From JAUWTJ01 sp965603015 (GTDB taxonomy: Bacteria; Pseudomonadota; Alphaproteobacteria; M2410), in the NCBI GenBank assembly GCA_965603015.1, contig CBFDBJ010000028.1, positions 1-37,186 on the forward strand: a stretch of 37,186 nucleotides of DNA, given 5' to 3'. The position numbers and the translations under genes were made by a program. The number at the start of each line of letters is the position of its first letter. Position 1 is the stretch's first letter. The notes beneath the pieces were generated by a model that saw nothing but the letters and a program-made list of their open reading frames with translations, had not been told where the DNA came from and did no database searches. Below, piece by piece: positions 23,479-31,850 of the stretch.

Positions 23479-24282
23479 ATGACGCATGAAACCTCGATCC
23501 GATCCAGCCTGTTTTCCACAATCGGTGAAACTTACCGGCTGCTCTATCAATGGCGCGGCGATCTGCTCCGCCTGATCTGGCCATTTGTCCTGCTTGAATT
23601 TATCTATCTCTGGGCACGGTTCTTTGCTTCCGGCGGTCCGCAACACGACGAAACTTCTGTTATATCGCTGGTCTATCTATCGTTGGCATTTGTGACGATC
23701 ATTCCCCTTGCGGCGCGCGTGCAGCAGTTCGCTCTTGCTCCCGAGCCGATCGATACCTGGCTACAACGCAGACATTCGCGGCGCAACCGGCTTTGGGTTC
23801 GAGCCTTTTGCGCGTGGTGCCTGCCGCTTGTGCTTACACTCATTCTGGCCTCCGCCCTGATGATGCTGGTTTCCAACCCCGCTGTTTATGGCGTTACGTC
23901 CGTGAATGCCACGATCGGCCTTTTGATGACGTTCGCGCTTTCAATCATGGTGGTTCGGCTGATCCTGGTTTTTCCGCTGGCGTTTGAATCAGGGACTATT
24001 GATCTGTCAAAAGCCTGGCAGTTGTCGAAAGGCCGGTATCTCTTCCTGTTCCTGCTTTTCGGCTTTTCAACTGTCCCTTTTCGTCTTGTCTACCGCCTGT
24101 GCGATCTCATCGGTCAGGCGGTCTGGGCGAGCCCTGATCTACCGGTTGCCAGCAAGCTCGCATTCTATTTATTCGCTGTTTTCCTGCCTTCGACACTGGC
24201 GATCGTCGCCCAGATGATCGTCCTCATCGTCGCCGTTACACTGGTTTATCGTGAGAGCATGACAAAACTACCGGACCATTAG
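23479..24282 (+). CDS. Multi-pass inner-membrane protein of unknown function
   Basis: A 267-aa protein with about six hydrophobic segments: LLRLIWPFVLLEFIYLW, the stretch around VISLVYLSLAFVTIIPLAAR, CLPLVLTLILASALMML, IGLLMTFALSIMVVRLILVF, YLFLFLLFGFSTVPF and the final AIVAQMIVLIVAVTLVY. A basic loop (RRHSRRNRLW) lies between the second and third. The layout recalls YciC/glycerophosphoryl-diester-type membrane domains. No catalytic motif. Its 3' end overlaps the convergent DnaA-C-like gene by 4 bp. Confidence 0.75.
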   Translation: MTHETSIRSSLFSTIGETYRLLYQWRGDLLRLIWPFVLLEFIYLWARFFASGGPQHDETSVISLVYLSLAFVTIIPLAARVQQFALAPEPIDTWLQRRHSRRNRLWVRAFCAWCLPLVLTLILASALMMLVSNPAVYGVTSVNATIGLLMTFALSIMVVRLILVFPLAFESGTIDLSKAWQLSKGRYLFLFLLFGFSTVPFRLVYRLCDLIGQAVWASPDLPVASKLAFYLFAVFLPSTLAIVAQMIVLIVAVTLVYRESMTKLPDH

Positions 24283-24791
24283 CCTGCCTTCGGGACATAA
24301 GCGATAATGTCATGATCAATTTGTAGCCCCTTCTCAATCATGTCAGCGACCTCGCGGTCCTGAAAACAACCGATCACCGTTTCAAAAGCGATTAGCACAG
24401 AATCGAACTGCGGATTTTCCCGCCGATCCTCGACCCGTTCGATGCTGTAGCGCACCGTGGTTCGGTCTCGCCGGGAGACCCGCCCAATTTCTTCATAGTC
24501 AACACTGAGACATGTGTTTGCCAGGTACATGCCGAGTTGACGGGCTTCATTGATCCACCTCTCGTGCCGGGTGTGCGCCTCAAAATCCTCCGAACTGACG
24601 CCGTAGAACATTGCAGCCAGCGTGTTGCAAACAGTAATTTTTTCAGTTGGAGTGGCCTGCGCCAAAGACCCTGACCGCAACAGCGCCTCTTCCGCTTGCT
24701 CATCGGAAGACGACGCCGCGCCACCTTCCCCCTCATTCCCTTCATCCCCCTCTTGTGGCGGTGTTTGCCTCAATGCGCCGGTCTGCTTCAT
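24279..24791 (-). CDS. Stand-alone DnaA domain-IV-like DNA-binding protein
   Basis: A 170-aa protein. Residues 1-45 are acidic and disordered. The rest contains TEKITVCNTLAAMFYGVSSE and DYEEIGRVSRRDRTTVRYSI, a match in pattern to the DnaA C-terminal helix-turn-helix (EIGR...RDHTTV) that reads DnaA boxes. There is no AAA+ ATPase domain. Short proteins of this kind are widespread in alphaproteobacteria; some may compete with DnaA, but function is unproven. It is divergent from the S24 regulator across a 250-bp promoter region. Confidence 0.8.
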   Translation of the reverse strand: MKQTGALRQTPPQEGDEGNEGEGGAASSSDEQAEEALLRSGSLAQATPTEKITVCNTLAAMFYGVSSEDFEAHTRHERWINEARQLGMYLANTCLSVDYEEIGRVSRRDRTTVRYSIERVEDRRENPQFDSVLIAFETVIGCFQDREVADMIEKGLQIDHDIIAYVPKAG

Positions 24792-24916
24792 GTCTTGCCC
24801 TTTGTGTTGCCGGAACCAAGAGTGCTTCAGGCCATGCGGCGGGACAGACGATGATTGTTCATCCCGCTACTCTTGAAGACACATTCGACTCACTATTCAT
24901 CCCATGGTTTATTATC

Positions 24917-24933
24917 GTACGTATTTTACGTAC
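24917..24933. promoter_or_regulatory. Palindrome in the divergent promoter region (DnaA-C-like / S24 regulator)
   Basis: GTACGT-ATTTT-ACGTAC is a perfect inverted repeat about 125 bp from the DnaA-C-like start and 110 bp from the S24 start. GTACAC recurs at 24953-24958. An AT-rich perfect palindrome between divergent genes, one of them a regulator, is a likely operator. Confidence 0.5.
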
Positions 24934-25012
24934 ACTGTCAACATAAATCAATTGTACACCTAAGACTAACGCTATTTTTACGGGATATATGGTGGTTTTT
25001 AATGCATTTTGC

Positions 25013-25031
25013 GTTCATATGAGCTATGAAC
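25013..25031. promoter_or_regulatory. GTTCAT-N7-ATGAAC palindrome just before the S24 regulator start
   Basis: The inverted repeat GTTCAT-ATGAGCT-ATGAAC ends 10 bp before the ATG at 25042. Its GTTC...GAAC half-sites recall LexA/S24-type operators, and the position next to the start fits negative autoregulation by the S24 protein. Confidence 0.5.
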
Positions 25032-25041
25032 ATCTGGCAAC

Positions 25042-25824
25042 ATGAAGAGGCAGACAAAGATGGCAAGGAACGTCGGGACCGACAGGAGCAAGGCGCACAG
25101 GGACGCGCCTGAGCGAAATACTGGTGAGTCCCGCCACTCACCAGATCGCGATGACAGGACGGGACGGTCGAAAAAATCCGCCAGAGGATCGGCGGTTTCC
25201 GGAAGCTCGCAGCTACTTAAGGAACTGCGCACGGAAGCCAGGCTCTCTGTCCGTGCCATGGCTGAAAAACTCGGCACCAGAGCCTCGACCTATCAGCACT
25301 ATGAAGACCGGTACAAGAAAGCCTGGTTGCCGCTTGATCTGCTCGACGTCGTTGAGCCGGTTTTGCTGGAAAATGGCGTGCGCAAGGAACGCGTCGATCT
25401 TCTGTTTCCCCATACCGCGAATGTCGTCGATGATGTTAAAGGCATTCTGAGGGCGCCATTGATTTCGTGGGTGCAGGCAGGCTCGTTCGAAGAGGCTGTG
25501 GATCCTTATGCGCTTGGCGGATTCGAAGACCAGGTGATGGTTGAGTACGAATACGATTCCATCATTGCTCTGCGCGTCAGAGGTACCAGCATTAACCGCG
25601 TCGCGCCTGACGGGGCGGTCATTATCGTTGACTACTCTCTGCAGGAACTCGTCCCTGAAAAGTTTTTCGTCATACGGGTGAACGGTGAAGCCACCGTCAA
25701 GCGGTTCATGACAAACCCGGATCGCTTTGAGCCTTTCTCAACCGAACCGGACCATCCGATTGTTCTTCCAACAGAAGATCTCTATATCGTTGGCCGCGTT
25801 ATTCGTGTTGTTATGGCTCTTTAA
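25042..25824 (+). CDS. HTH / S24 peptidase (LexA/CI-like) transcriptional regulator
   Basis: A 260-aa protein. Residues 1-52 are basic and disordered. The helix-turn-helix is at about 55-85 (LLKELRTEARLSVRAMAEKL; TRASTYQHYED). The C-terminal S24 fold contains VRGTSINRVAPDGAVIIVD, where Ser takes the place of the LexA nucleophile, and VNGEATVKRFM with the general-base Lys, so the Ser-Lys dyad is kept. Self-cleavage upon damage is the family expectation; a clear Ala-Gly cleavage site is not evident, although VQAGSFEE near residue 148 is a candidate. An ATG at 25060 with AGAGG upstream is an alternative start. Confidence 0.85.
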   Translation: MKRQTKMARNVGTDRSKAHRDAPERNTGESRHSPDRDDRTGRSKKSARGSAVSGSSQLLKELRTEARLSVRAMAEKLGTRASTYQHYEDRYKKAWLPLDLLDVVEPVLLENGVRKERVDLLFPHTANVVDDVKGILRAPLISWVQAGSFEEAVDPYALGGFEDQVMVEYEYDSIIALRVRGTSINRVAPDGAVIIVDYSLQELVPEKFFVIRVNGEATVKRFMTNPDRFEPFSTEPDHPIVLPTEDLYIVGRVIRVVMAL

Positions 25825-25921
25825 AGTACAGTCACAAATGCGGGACCCGTTATTGCGAAAGAAAGTGCGATGAAATGGAGATCAGGGAACGCTTGCTGAC
25901 TCAATGACCAATAAAACTGAA

Positions 25922-26476
25922 TCAATACTTTCTGGCAAGAACAGCGCGACTGACAAGCTCATAGCCTACACCGTGACTGATCAGACGGCGCGTGAGCTTC
26001 AAATCCAGGCGGTCCCGGTTGCGTGACATCTCATACCGGATTTCACACGGTCTTGCTTCATCCCAGCTTACTGTCTCCACAATAATGCGCCATGTGCGCC
26101 GGTCGCGGCCCAGGTCCAGACGCGCAATGTTATAGATACTTGTTTGACGCGCGCCATCTGCAAAGATCGTTCTGAAAAGTTCACCTGCCCCCTCCTCTCG
26201 ACCCCAAACGTCAAAGGTTTGATGACGGCCCTGCCGGCCACTCACCTCATTGTGGGCAATCACATGGGTTCTTTCAGGATTGAGTTCAAATTCGACACAG
26301 AGCGACCTCTTGATTTCGGTATCACCAGCACCCGTGACGCGTTGGTCGGGCTCATAGTCGCATCGCACGCCGGTCCAGGCCCCGCAAAGCCCGGTCAGAA
26401 GATCCAGTGCAACAGAGGCACGATCTTCCTCTGCCCGAGGGGACCTTTTACGATGTGCTTTCCTGAACAAGGCCAT
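25922..26476 (-). CDS. Hypothetical protein (lipocalin-like pattern)
   Basis: A 184-aa protein beginning MALFRKAHRKRS; a TTG at 26488 could add 4 residues. After a basic N-terminus come LLTGLCGAWTGVRCDYEPDQ and strands such as KRSLCVEFELNPERTHVIAH, IYNIARLDLG, WRIIVETVSWDEARP and CEIRYEMSRNRDRLDLKLTR. The alternation suggests a beta-barrel of the DUF1579/FABP type, but no signature is certain. Alone in its orientation here; no partner gene evident. Confidence 0.65.
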   Translation of the reverse strand: MALFRKAHRKRSPRAEEDRASVALDLLTGLCGAWTGVRCDYEPDQRVTGAGDTEIKRSLCVEFELNPERTHVIAHNEVSGRQGRHQTFDVWGREEGAGELFRTIFADGARQTSIYNIARLDLGRDRRTWRIIVETVSWDEARPCEIRYEMSRNRDRLDLKLTRRLISHGVGYELVSRAVLARKY

Positions 26477-26746
26477 TTTGCGCGGCAAACTCTCCGATCA
26501 TACTTTTGGAGCGAGCACCGTGTTTTGAGGAAGGGAGGATAGATCGTCGCTCCAGGCTTAATGTAGATATGGTTTGCGTCATTCGCTGCAAACCCGCTTA
26601 CAAAGGAGCTGTCTACAAATGCAAGAAGGGATCTGCCACGCCTGTCCGATCATCTGCAGCCCGTTGAGACAATCAAACAGGGACGTTCCAGATCCCCGAG
26701 GACAAACTACCGAACCGGCGACAGGGAGGATGCAAACCACTTTACA

Positions 26747-26899
26747 ATGCCGCAGATTTTCCCCGAGCGTCGGCAAGATATGCCGGAGCCCTGGCAGATA
26801 AGTCCTGTCCCGCCGGAACAAAAAAATATAGTGAACCGATCTTTACGCTGGGTCGTTGCGGCTAGCCTGACCTTTCAGGTTTTGCTGATTTTGGCATAA
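26747..26899 (+). CDS. Possible small protein with C-terminal membrane anchor
   Basis: A 50-aa frame, Pro-rich at the start (MPQIFPERRQDMPEPWQISP) and ending in SLRWVVAASLTFQVLLILA, a good single membrane segment. GGGAGGA is 14 bases upstream, a little far. The same frame is open back to 26567 without ATG, GTG or TTG and looks coding-like there, so this may be the tail of a gene with a lost start. Confidence 0.3.
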   Translation: MPQIFPERRQDMPEPWQISPVPPEQKNIVNRSLRWVVAASLTFQVLLILA

Positions 26900-26989
26900 A
26901 CAATGCAAATCTTGAGGTGCCAGGCGGATGACGCAGACCCCTCCCTCCCCCTCAGGTTAGCTTTTGCGTCTCCAACCCAAGCCTGGCCT

Positions 26990-27018
26990 GGCGGACCGGT
27001 TTCCCTCACCGGTCCGCC
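26990..27018. repeat. Perfect 10-bp inverted repeat
   Basis: GGCGGACCGG (26990-26999) pairs with CCGGTCCGCC (27009-27018) around a 9-nt loop and is followed on the plus strand by CCCCTTCAAATATTTCTT. It may be a weak terminator for the small frame ending at 26899 or a stem in the leader of the gene at 27110. Confidence 0.5.
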
Positions 27019-27109
27019 CCCCTTCAAATATTTCTTACCCGCATTATCCCCGCGCTCGCCGACTGCCCTAGCATTCTGTTTCACGGCGACAGAGGACGAG
27101 GGGCTTCAA

Positions 27110-27529
27110 ATGAAGGGTAAGTCCCGGCTGGCAAAGACATCCATTCAGATTCTTCAAACGGAAAAACGTGCATTCAGAAGAGCGGCACGGCGCGGCGGAC
27201 TTGAGTATTCAAGGTCGCGTGATCTACGAATAGTTTTGTCGCCAAGAAAAGAGTGGCTGCATGGAGGCGAGGATTTCGGTCCGGAGATCCGTCACGCGCT
27301 GCATCTTGCACTCAGATCAATGATCCGGGCAAAGCGGCGGGGATCATGGCGCTACAGTCGATCAAGACATCTTGCCTTGTTGCAAGTCCTGGCCGGCGAA
27401 ATGCGCCTTGCCAGGTCCGGCAGTGCGACCTGTCAGACGGCAACCGCCCCGCCGAGCGGCGTCATGGGTTCGATCGCCCCGATGGCAACCCCGTCTTCAA
27501 CAGAAATTCCGCTCGGGATCGCAAAGTGA
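27110..27529 (+). CDS. Hypothetical basic protein with an internal repeat
   Basis: A 139-aa frame starting at an ATG with GAGGGG 8 bases upstream. It is very basic. Two similar units occur: RRGGLEYSRSRDL (about residues 27-39) and RRGSWRYSRSRHL (about 78-90), each after a helix of Arg/Lys/Ala. No family recognised; DNA or RNA binding is a guess from charge. The last 97 bp overlap the convergent gamma-glutamyltransferase gene, and the residues encoded there look like antisense, so the true end or integrity is doubtful. Confidence 0.4.
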   Translation: MKGKSRLAKTSIQILQTEKRAFRRAARRGGLEYSRSRDLRIVLSPRKEWLHGGEDFGPEIRHALHLALRSMIRAKRRGSWRYSRSRHLALLQVLAGEMRLARSGSATCQTATAPPSGVMGSIAPMATPSSTEIPLGIAK

Positions 27530-29019
27530 TTTGGCGATATTGCACGTTCAAGCACTGCAGCCGGCAGGACAGCATTGACAGCCTCAAAGACCTCTGCGCC
27601 AAAAGCCGGGTCAACAGTCGACACGCTGGTACCGCTGACATCGATGCGAGGGGCGTGCAGCGCAGCCGATATGTCCATTTTGAAATCAGTCATCATGGAA
27701 ATAATTTGCACCAGGCTTGGGAAAATGCGCCTGCCGCCACTGGCGCCAAGTGCGGCGAAGGGCGAGCCATCGTCATTGGTCATGACCGTCGGCGCCATAT
27801 TCGACAGAGGCCGCTTGTCCGGAGCCAGTGAATTGGGCCGACCAGGCCTTGGGTCGAACCACATGATCCCGTTGTTCATCAGAATGCCGCTTTGCGGCAA
27901 AACAACCTTGGCACCAAAAAAGGACAGCAATGTCTGGGTCAGCGCGACCATATTGCCTTCACTGTCAACCACAGTGAGGTGAGTGGTACAGGCAGGATCG
28001 CCTGAATCGTCCACATCGCCGAGCGTCTCAAGCCGGGTCTCATAGGATGATCTTATGGCTTCTGCCCAACTGGCAACATCCCGAGCGGTTGGCCCTGATG
28101 CTGCCCCCGACAGGGGCGCCATGCGCTCAAAGGCAAGCTTCATAGAAGGCCCGGCGGTCAGACCACCCACGGTGTGAATATGTTTGCCGCCATAATCAAA
28201 GCTCAGGGCGCCGTGCTCTTCAGCCTTGTAGGACGACAGGTCTTCGCTTGAAAGATAGCCACCTGCTGCCTCTATGTCCCCGACGATCGACCTTGCCAGG
28301 GCGCCATCATAGAAAACTCCGGCGCCTTCATCGGCGATGGCTTGCAGCGTTTCGGGGAGATGGCCGAGGGGCAAATATTGCACCGGCTGCCCTGCAGTGC
28401 CGACCGGTGGCAAGCCATCCCTCAAATAGAGCGACGCTGCAACCGGGTCCTCGCGCAGCCGCGCGGCGGAGGTGGCGATGCGAAGAGATGTCGGCCAACT
28501 AACCGGCAATCCCTTTTTTGCCATGGCAATCGACGGCGCAAAAAGATCTTGCCACTTCCAGGTTGCCCAGCGTCTGTGAGCGTGATCAAGGCCGGCCAGG
28601 TGCCCGGGTACCCCGATTGCCTTCCAGCCATTGACGTTGATATCCCCTTCAACACCGGGCCAGGCAAAGAGATCACCGCCCTCACCCGAGGCCTTCAAGA
28701 CAAAGTCCTCTACGCGCAGGTTCTTCGGTGAACGCATACCAAAATGAACTGTACGGACGGACTTATCCGACGCCGAGTAATAGGTCAGAAGGCTGCCGCC
28801 GCCGATGCCGCTCATCCATGGTTCAATGACGCTGATAGCGATGGAAGTCGCAATGGCGGCATCAATGGCATTACCGCCCTTGCGCAGCACATCTGCACCA
28901 ACCTGCGAGGCCGCAACGTGGTGGCTGCAGACCATCCCGCTGCGTCCAGAGGCGGCAGGCTTTTCAAGCGTCCAGTGTTGTTGCATATCTGTTTTGGGGA
29001 TTTCGAAGCGATTTGTCAT
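27433..29019 (-). CDS. Gamma-glutamyltransferase family protein
   Basis: An Ntn-hydrolase. The N-terminal GGNAIDAAIATSIAISVIEP and SGIGGGSLLTYY are typical. The autocleavage and nucleophile site is the Thr in DPACTTHLTVVDSEGN (TTH motif), and LGASGGRRIFPS stands for the C-terminal GSPGGxRI loop. I start at the ATG at 29019 (528 aa); an earlier codon at 29088 would overlap the MATE gene. No signal peptide is seen, so it is probably cytoplasmic, unlike periplasmic GGT, and could act as an acylase or on glutathione conjugates. It follows the MATE gene by about 30 bp. Confidence 0.88.
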   Translation of the reverse strand: MTNRFEIPKTDMQQHWTLEKPAASGRSGMVCSHHVAASQVGADVLRKGGNAIDAAIATSIAISVIEPWMSGIGGGSLLTYYSASDKSVRTVHFGMRSPKNLRVEDFVLKASGEGGDLFAWPGVEGDINVNGWKAIGVPGHLAGLDHAHRRWATWKWQDLFAPSIAMAKKGLPVSWPTSLRIATSAARLREDPVAASLYLRDGLPPVGTAGQPVQYLPLGHLPETLQAIADEGAGVFYDGALARSIVGDIEAAGGYLSSEDLSSYKAEEHGALSFDYGGKHIHTVGGLTAGPSMKLAFERMAPLSGAASGPTARDVASWAEAIRSSYETRLETLGDVDDSGDPACTTHLTVVDSEGNMVALTQTLLSFFGAKVVLPQSGILMNNGIMWFDPRPGRPNSLAPDKRPLSNMAPTVMTNDDGSPFAALGASGGRRIFPSLVQIISMMTDFKMDISAALHAPRIDVSGTSVSTVDPAFGAEVFEAVNAVLPAAVLERAISPNHFAIPSGISVEDGVAIGAIEPMTPLGGAVAV

Positions 29020-29050
29020 GCGGCCAGTGTGACGGTTCTGCGCTGCAATA

Positions 29051-30517
29051 TCAAGTCTCGCCCTGACCAGCGGATGTTGCCGGCGCAAGCAGGCGGATCG
29101 ATGAAGCCTCGATCAAACCGGCGCTGATCGCCCTTCGCGCGCGGTACAAAACAAATGCTGCCGCCCCGGCGGCAACCAGGAGATTTGCCGCTGCGCCTGC
29201 CGCAAAGATGCCAATTGGCCCAAACAACCAGCTGCCAAGGACGGCAAGCGGCAGGTAGATGATCGCAAGGCGCGACAGGGACATCAACACAGATGGCTTC
29301 GGGTTGCCCATGCCGGTGTAACTGGCGCCCACGACTATCGCCATTCCCATACCGATATACCCTACGGGCACGACAAGCAGAAACAGGCCTGCTGCCCGAA
29401 TCACGGAGGCATCAGAGTCGAACAAGGCCGGAATGGCCTTGTGAAAGACCGCCAGAAGGAGCGCGCAACTGATCCCATATATTACGACAAAGACAAACCC
29501 CTGCCTGATCGCCTCGACGATCCTGTCGAACTTCTCCGCTCCATAATTTTGTCCGGCGATGGGGCTCATGCTGGAGCCGACCGCAATCAGGGGAATGACG
29601 GCAAGGGCTTCAACGCGCGCGGCGATGCCGAACCCTGCCACGACGGTCTCGCCGTACCCGGCCAAAAGGAAAGTCACAACGGCAGTGGACACCGGTGTTA
29701 CCAGATTGGTCAGGGCAAGCGGCGCACCGATGCGCAGGACCTGCTTCCAGGAATCAAGGACAGCCGACAGGGCGGGAAGATCAAATGTAATCAGGCGATT
29801 GCGGTAAACCAGGATGTAAAAGGTGGCGACAAAGGAGGCAAACCTGGAACACACGCCGGCCAGAGCCGCGCCTTCAATTCCCATTGCCGGGACGAACCAG
29901 AAGCCGAAAATAAATATCGGGTCAAGGATCACATTAACAAGGGCCGCCGAGATCATCACATAACTTGCGGCCTTGGGGTTGCCCGACGCCCTCAAGGCGA
30001 AGTTCCCGATCAGAGGGAACACGAGAAAGATCATGGCAAAATACCAGATGCTCATATAATCGCGGATCAAAGGCAGTGTCGCCGGGCCTGCACCCAGGGC
30101 CGTAAACAGCGGATCAATGGTGAAATAGCCCAGGACACTGAAGAAGAGCACAAGCAGCGCCGCAAGCAACATGGTCGAGAGCGTCAGGCGGTGGACTTTT
30201 GTGTGATCCCCTTCGCCGAGCGCCCGGGCGAGCAATGAGGAAAATCCACTGGCCAGACCCAGCGTTATGCTCATGAAGAACATCGCTACGGGAAATGTGA
30301 AGGTTATTGCAGCAAGGTAGTTTGTGCCCAGCCGGGCCAGAAAATAGATGTCAGCAAGTGCCGCGACGACGGTTGCCAGCATGCCCCAGAGCATCGGGAT
30401 CGCCATGCGGGAAATATGATGCCGGATCGGACCTTCCGTAAACAGGACGACGCCGCGTAGTCCCCTGCCGCTTGACGGCCCGCCGCTCGCGGCGCCTTGC
30501 CCACCCTGCCGGGTCAT
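29051..30517 (-). CDS. MATE family efflux transporter
   Basis: A 488-aa integral membrane protein with twelve hydrophobic segments in two halves. Conserved pieces include MAIPMLWGMLATVVAALADI, FTFPVAMFFMSITLGLASGF and the second-half AVIPLIAVGSSMSPIAGQNY with GAEKFDR. MATE proteins export cationic drugs or metabolites with Na+ or H+. I prefer the ATG at 30517, preceded by AGGGAA; an ATG at 30538 would add 7 residues without a site. The gene directly precedes the gamma-glutamyltransferase on the same strand, so export and peptide-conjugate processing may be linked. Confidence 0.92.
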   Translation of the reverse strand: MTRQGGQGAASGGPSSGRGLRGVVLFTEGPIRHHISRMAIPMLWGMLATVVAALADIYFLARLGTNYLAAITFTFPVAMFFMSITLGLASGFSSLLARALGEGDHTKVHRLTLSTMLLAALLVLFFSVLGYFTIDPLFTALGAGPATLPLIRDYMSIWYFAMIFLVFPLIGNFALRASGNPKAASYVMISAALVNVILDPIFIFGFWFVPAMGIEGAALAGVCSRFASFVATFYILVYRNRLITFDLPALSAVLDSWKQVLRIGAPLALTNLVTPVSTAVVTFLLAGYGETVVAGFGIAARVEALAVIPLIAVGSSMSPIAGQNYGAEKFDRIVEAIRQGFVFVVIYGISCALLLAVFHKAIPALFDSDASVIRAAGLFLLVVPVGYIGMGMAIVVGASYTGMGNPKPSVLMSLSRLAIIYLPLAVLGSWLFGPIGIFAAGAAANLLVAAGAAAFVLYRARRAISAGLIEASSIRLLAPATSAGQGET

Positions 30518-30650
30518 TGGCGTTTCCCTGTTATTCATTTTGATTGTTCAGGAGCACGTCCTGCGGCCGCACAGCCCTGCCGTCCGCAACAAGGGTAGCG
30601 CCATTCGCCCGCCAGGGACAACGGTGATTTTTCGATGTGATCCTGATTGC

Positions 30651-31529
30651 CTAAAGGCGGCTGATCTGGAGAAACTTCAGGGCTTCCTCGGTATCCGAAC
30701 AGGCCGGATAGAGCGCTTCAACGCTGAGCTCCTGCATGGTTATGTCGCGCGGTGCGGAAAACCTTGTTGATGCTGCAAAGAAGGTCAATGTCATGCCAGA
30801 TCGCTTGATCACAATAGGGACGAGCATATTCGACGCATCCGTATTGTAAAAATTACGCGGCCCCGACCCCGCCTGCTGATCGATTGTACCCAGCAATTTG
30901 TCAAGCAAGTCAAGGATGGCCCGGTCCGCGCCGTTGGTTTCAATCTCGTGGTGCAATCGACGAATAATCTCCACGACCACTTCATTCCAGTTTGATATCG
31001 TAGACCTCAGATGAGGATCTTCAATGAGCCATCGCAGGATGTTTCTGTCTCCAGGCGCGTGATGAATTTCCCCGCCGACGAGAAACATCAGCAACTTTCG
31101 TCCGGCTTCATTTGTGCGCAGAACATTCCAGTGCCCATCAAGAACCACGGCCGGGCCAGGCTCATGACGGCCCAACATGAAATCAAGCGTTCGAGAAATA
31201 TCTGAAGCATCTGATCCGTGCAGGCCAGTTTCTCTAAAGGCCGGATCGTAGCCGGTTGCCTGAAGCACTTCATTACGAGACCGATAGGGAAGATCCAGAA
31301 CTTCGCACAATCTCAGAACCATTTTCCGGCTGGCTTTTGAACGACCGGTCTCAATAAAACTGACGTGTCGACACGAAACACCAGCTGCAGACGCCAATTC
31401 CTTTTGGCTCAGATGGCGCCGCTCACGCCATTTTCTGATCAAATGACCGCTCGTCTCGCCACCGGTTGCGTCAGTGTCTTTCGCTGTCGCGGGTGCGGCC
31501 TCATCTGTGAAACGTTGGTTAATAGTCAT
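30651..31529 (-). CDS. XRE-type regulator with MmyB-like ligand-binding domain
   Basis: A 292-aa protein. The Cro/CI HTH is at residues 30-85 (LIRKWRERRHLSQKELASAA; VSFIETGRSKASRKM). The remainder is an MmyB-like PAS-type domain (GPAVVLDGHWNVLRTNEAGR; then NILRWLIEDP; MTLTFFAASTRFSAPRDITM; ALYPACSDTEEAL). Such proteins regulate neighbouring oxidoreductases or transporters in response to a small, possibly fatty-acid-like, ligand. It lies 112 bp upstream of the MATE gene on the same strand, a plausible target. The 388-bp region upstream is hairpin-rich. Confidence 0.88.
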   Translation of the reverse strand: MTINQRFTDEAAPATAKDTDATGGETSGHLIRKWRERRHLSQKELASAAGVSCRHVSFIETGRSKASRKMVLRLCEVLDLPYRSRNEVLQATGYDPAFRETGLHGSDASDISRTLDFMLGRHEPGPAVVLDGHWNVLRTNEAGRKLLMFLVGGEIHHAPGDRNILRWLIEDPHLRSTISNWNEVVVEIIRRLHHEIETNGADRAILDLLDKLLGTIDQQAGSGPRNFYNTDASNMLVPIVIKRSGMTLTFFAASTRFSAPRDITMQELSVEALYPACSDTEEALKFLQISRL

Positions 31530-31683
31530 TCAATTCTTCTTTCGCCGGACTCTTTCATCTGGATCAAAGGGAGACAGGTGTCGCCCCTTTTTCCAGCCAA
31601 CCTGACCAAACGCCGTCGAATTCATACACTTCGTGCAAAAAACCGCCGTCATCAGGCCGATACTCCCGACACCGTTCAAGACA

Positions 31684-31850
31684 GGGGCCAAACCAGACCA
31701 ATTTCGAGATCGAAATGGTCTGGTTTGGCCTCGACTGCGGCCGGGCGCTTATGCGCCGCCTCCCAAACAAATCGGGGAAGCCGAGCGCTTTCAGCGCACT
31801 AGCGTGAGCGAAAACAGAGAGAAGCTCGATTCGACCAATGTCGAATCGAG
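31684..31850. repeat. Hairpin-rich intergenic block (four inverted repeats)
   Basis: Four inverted repeats follow one another. 31684-31732 is a stem of about 20 bp (GGCCAAACCAGACC / GGTCTGGTTTGGCC with ATTTCG / CGAAAT inside, one bulge). 31744-31757 is GGCGC-TTAT-GCGCC. 31785-31797 is GCGCT-TTC-AGCGC. 31825-31850 is CTCGATTCGAC-CAAT-GTCGAATCGAG, a perfect 11-bp stem. Read on the minus strand, the last one is followed by CTTCTCTCTGTTTT and may terminate the response-regulator gene. A 101-codon minus frame crosses the block but has unusual composition. The remainder of 31530-31917 also contains AAAGGG-A-GACA-GG-TGTC-G-CCCTTT near 31566-31590 and nothing clearly coding. Confidence 0.7.

Larger units (their letters stand above)
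26477..27109. other. Long intergenic stretch with one possible small gene and one strong hairpin
   Basis: Between the hypothetical gene at 25922 and the one at 27110 no long convincing frame exists. Several 60-80 codon frames on both strands lack a ribosome-binding site and normal composition. The stretch holds the possible 50-aa membrane protein at 26747 and the stem at 26990-27018. No tRNA or rRNA seen. Confidence 0.5.

Noticed and set aside
29441..30238. A 265-codon plus-strand frame opposite the MATE gene
   Set aside because: Highly charged shadow of transmembrane codons; no homology pattern.
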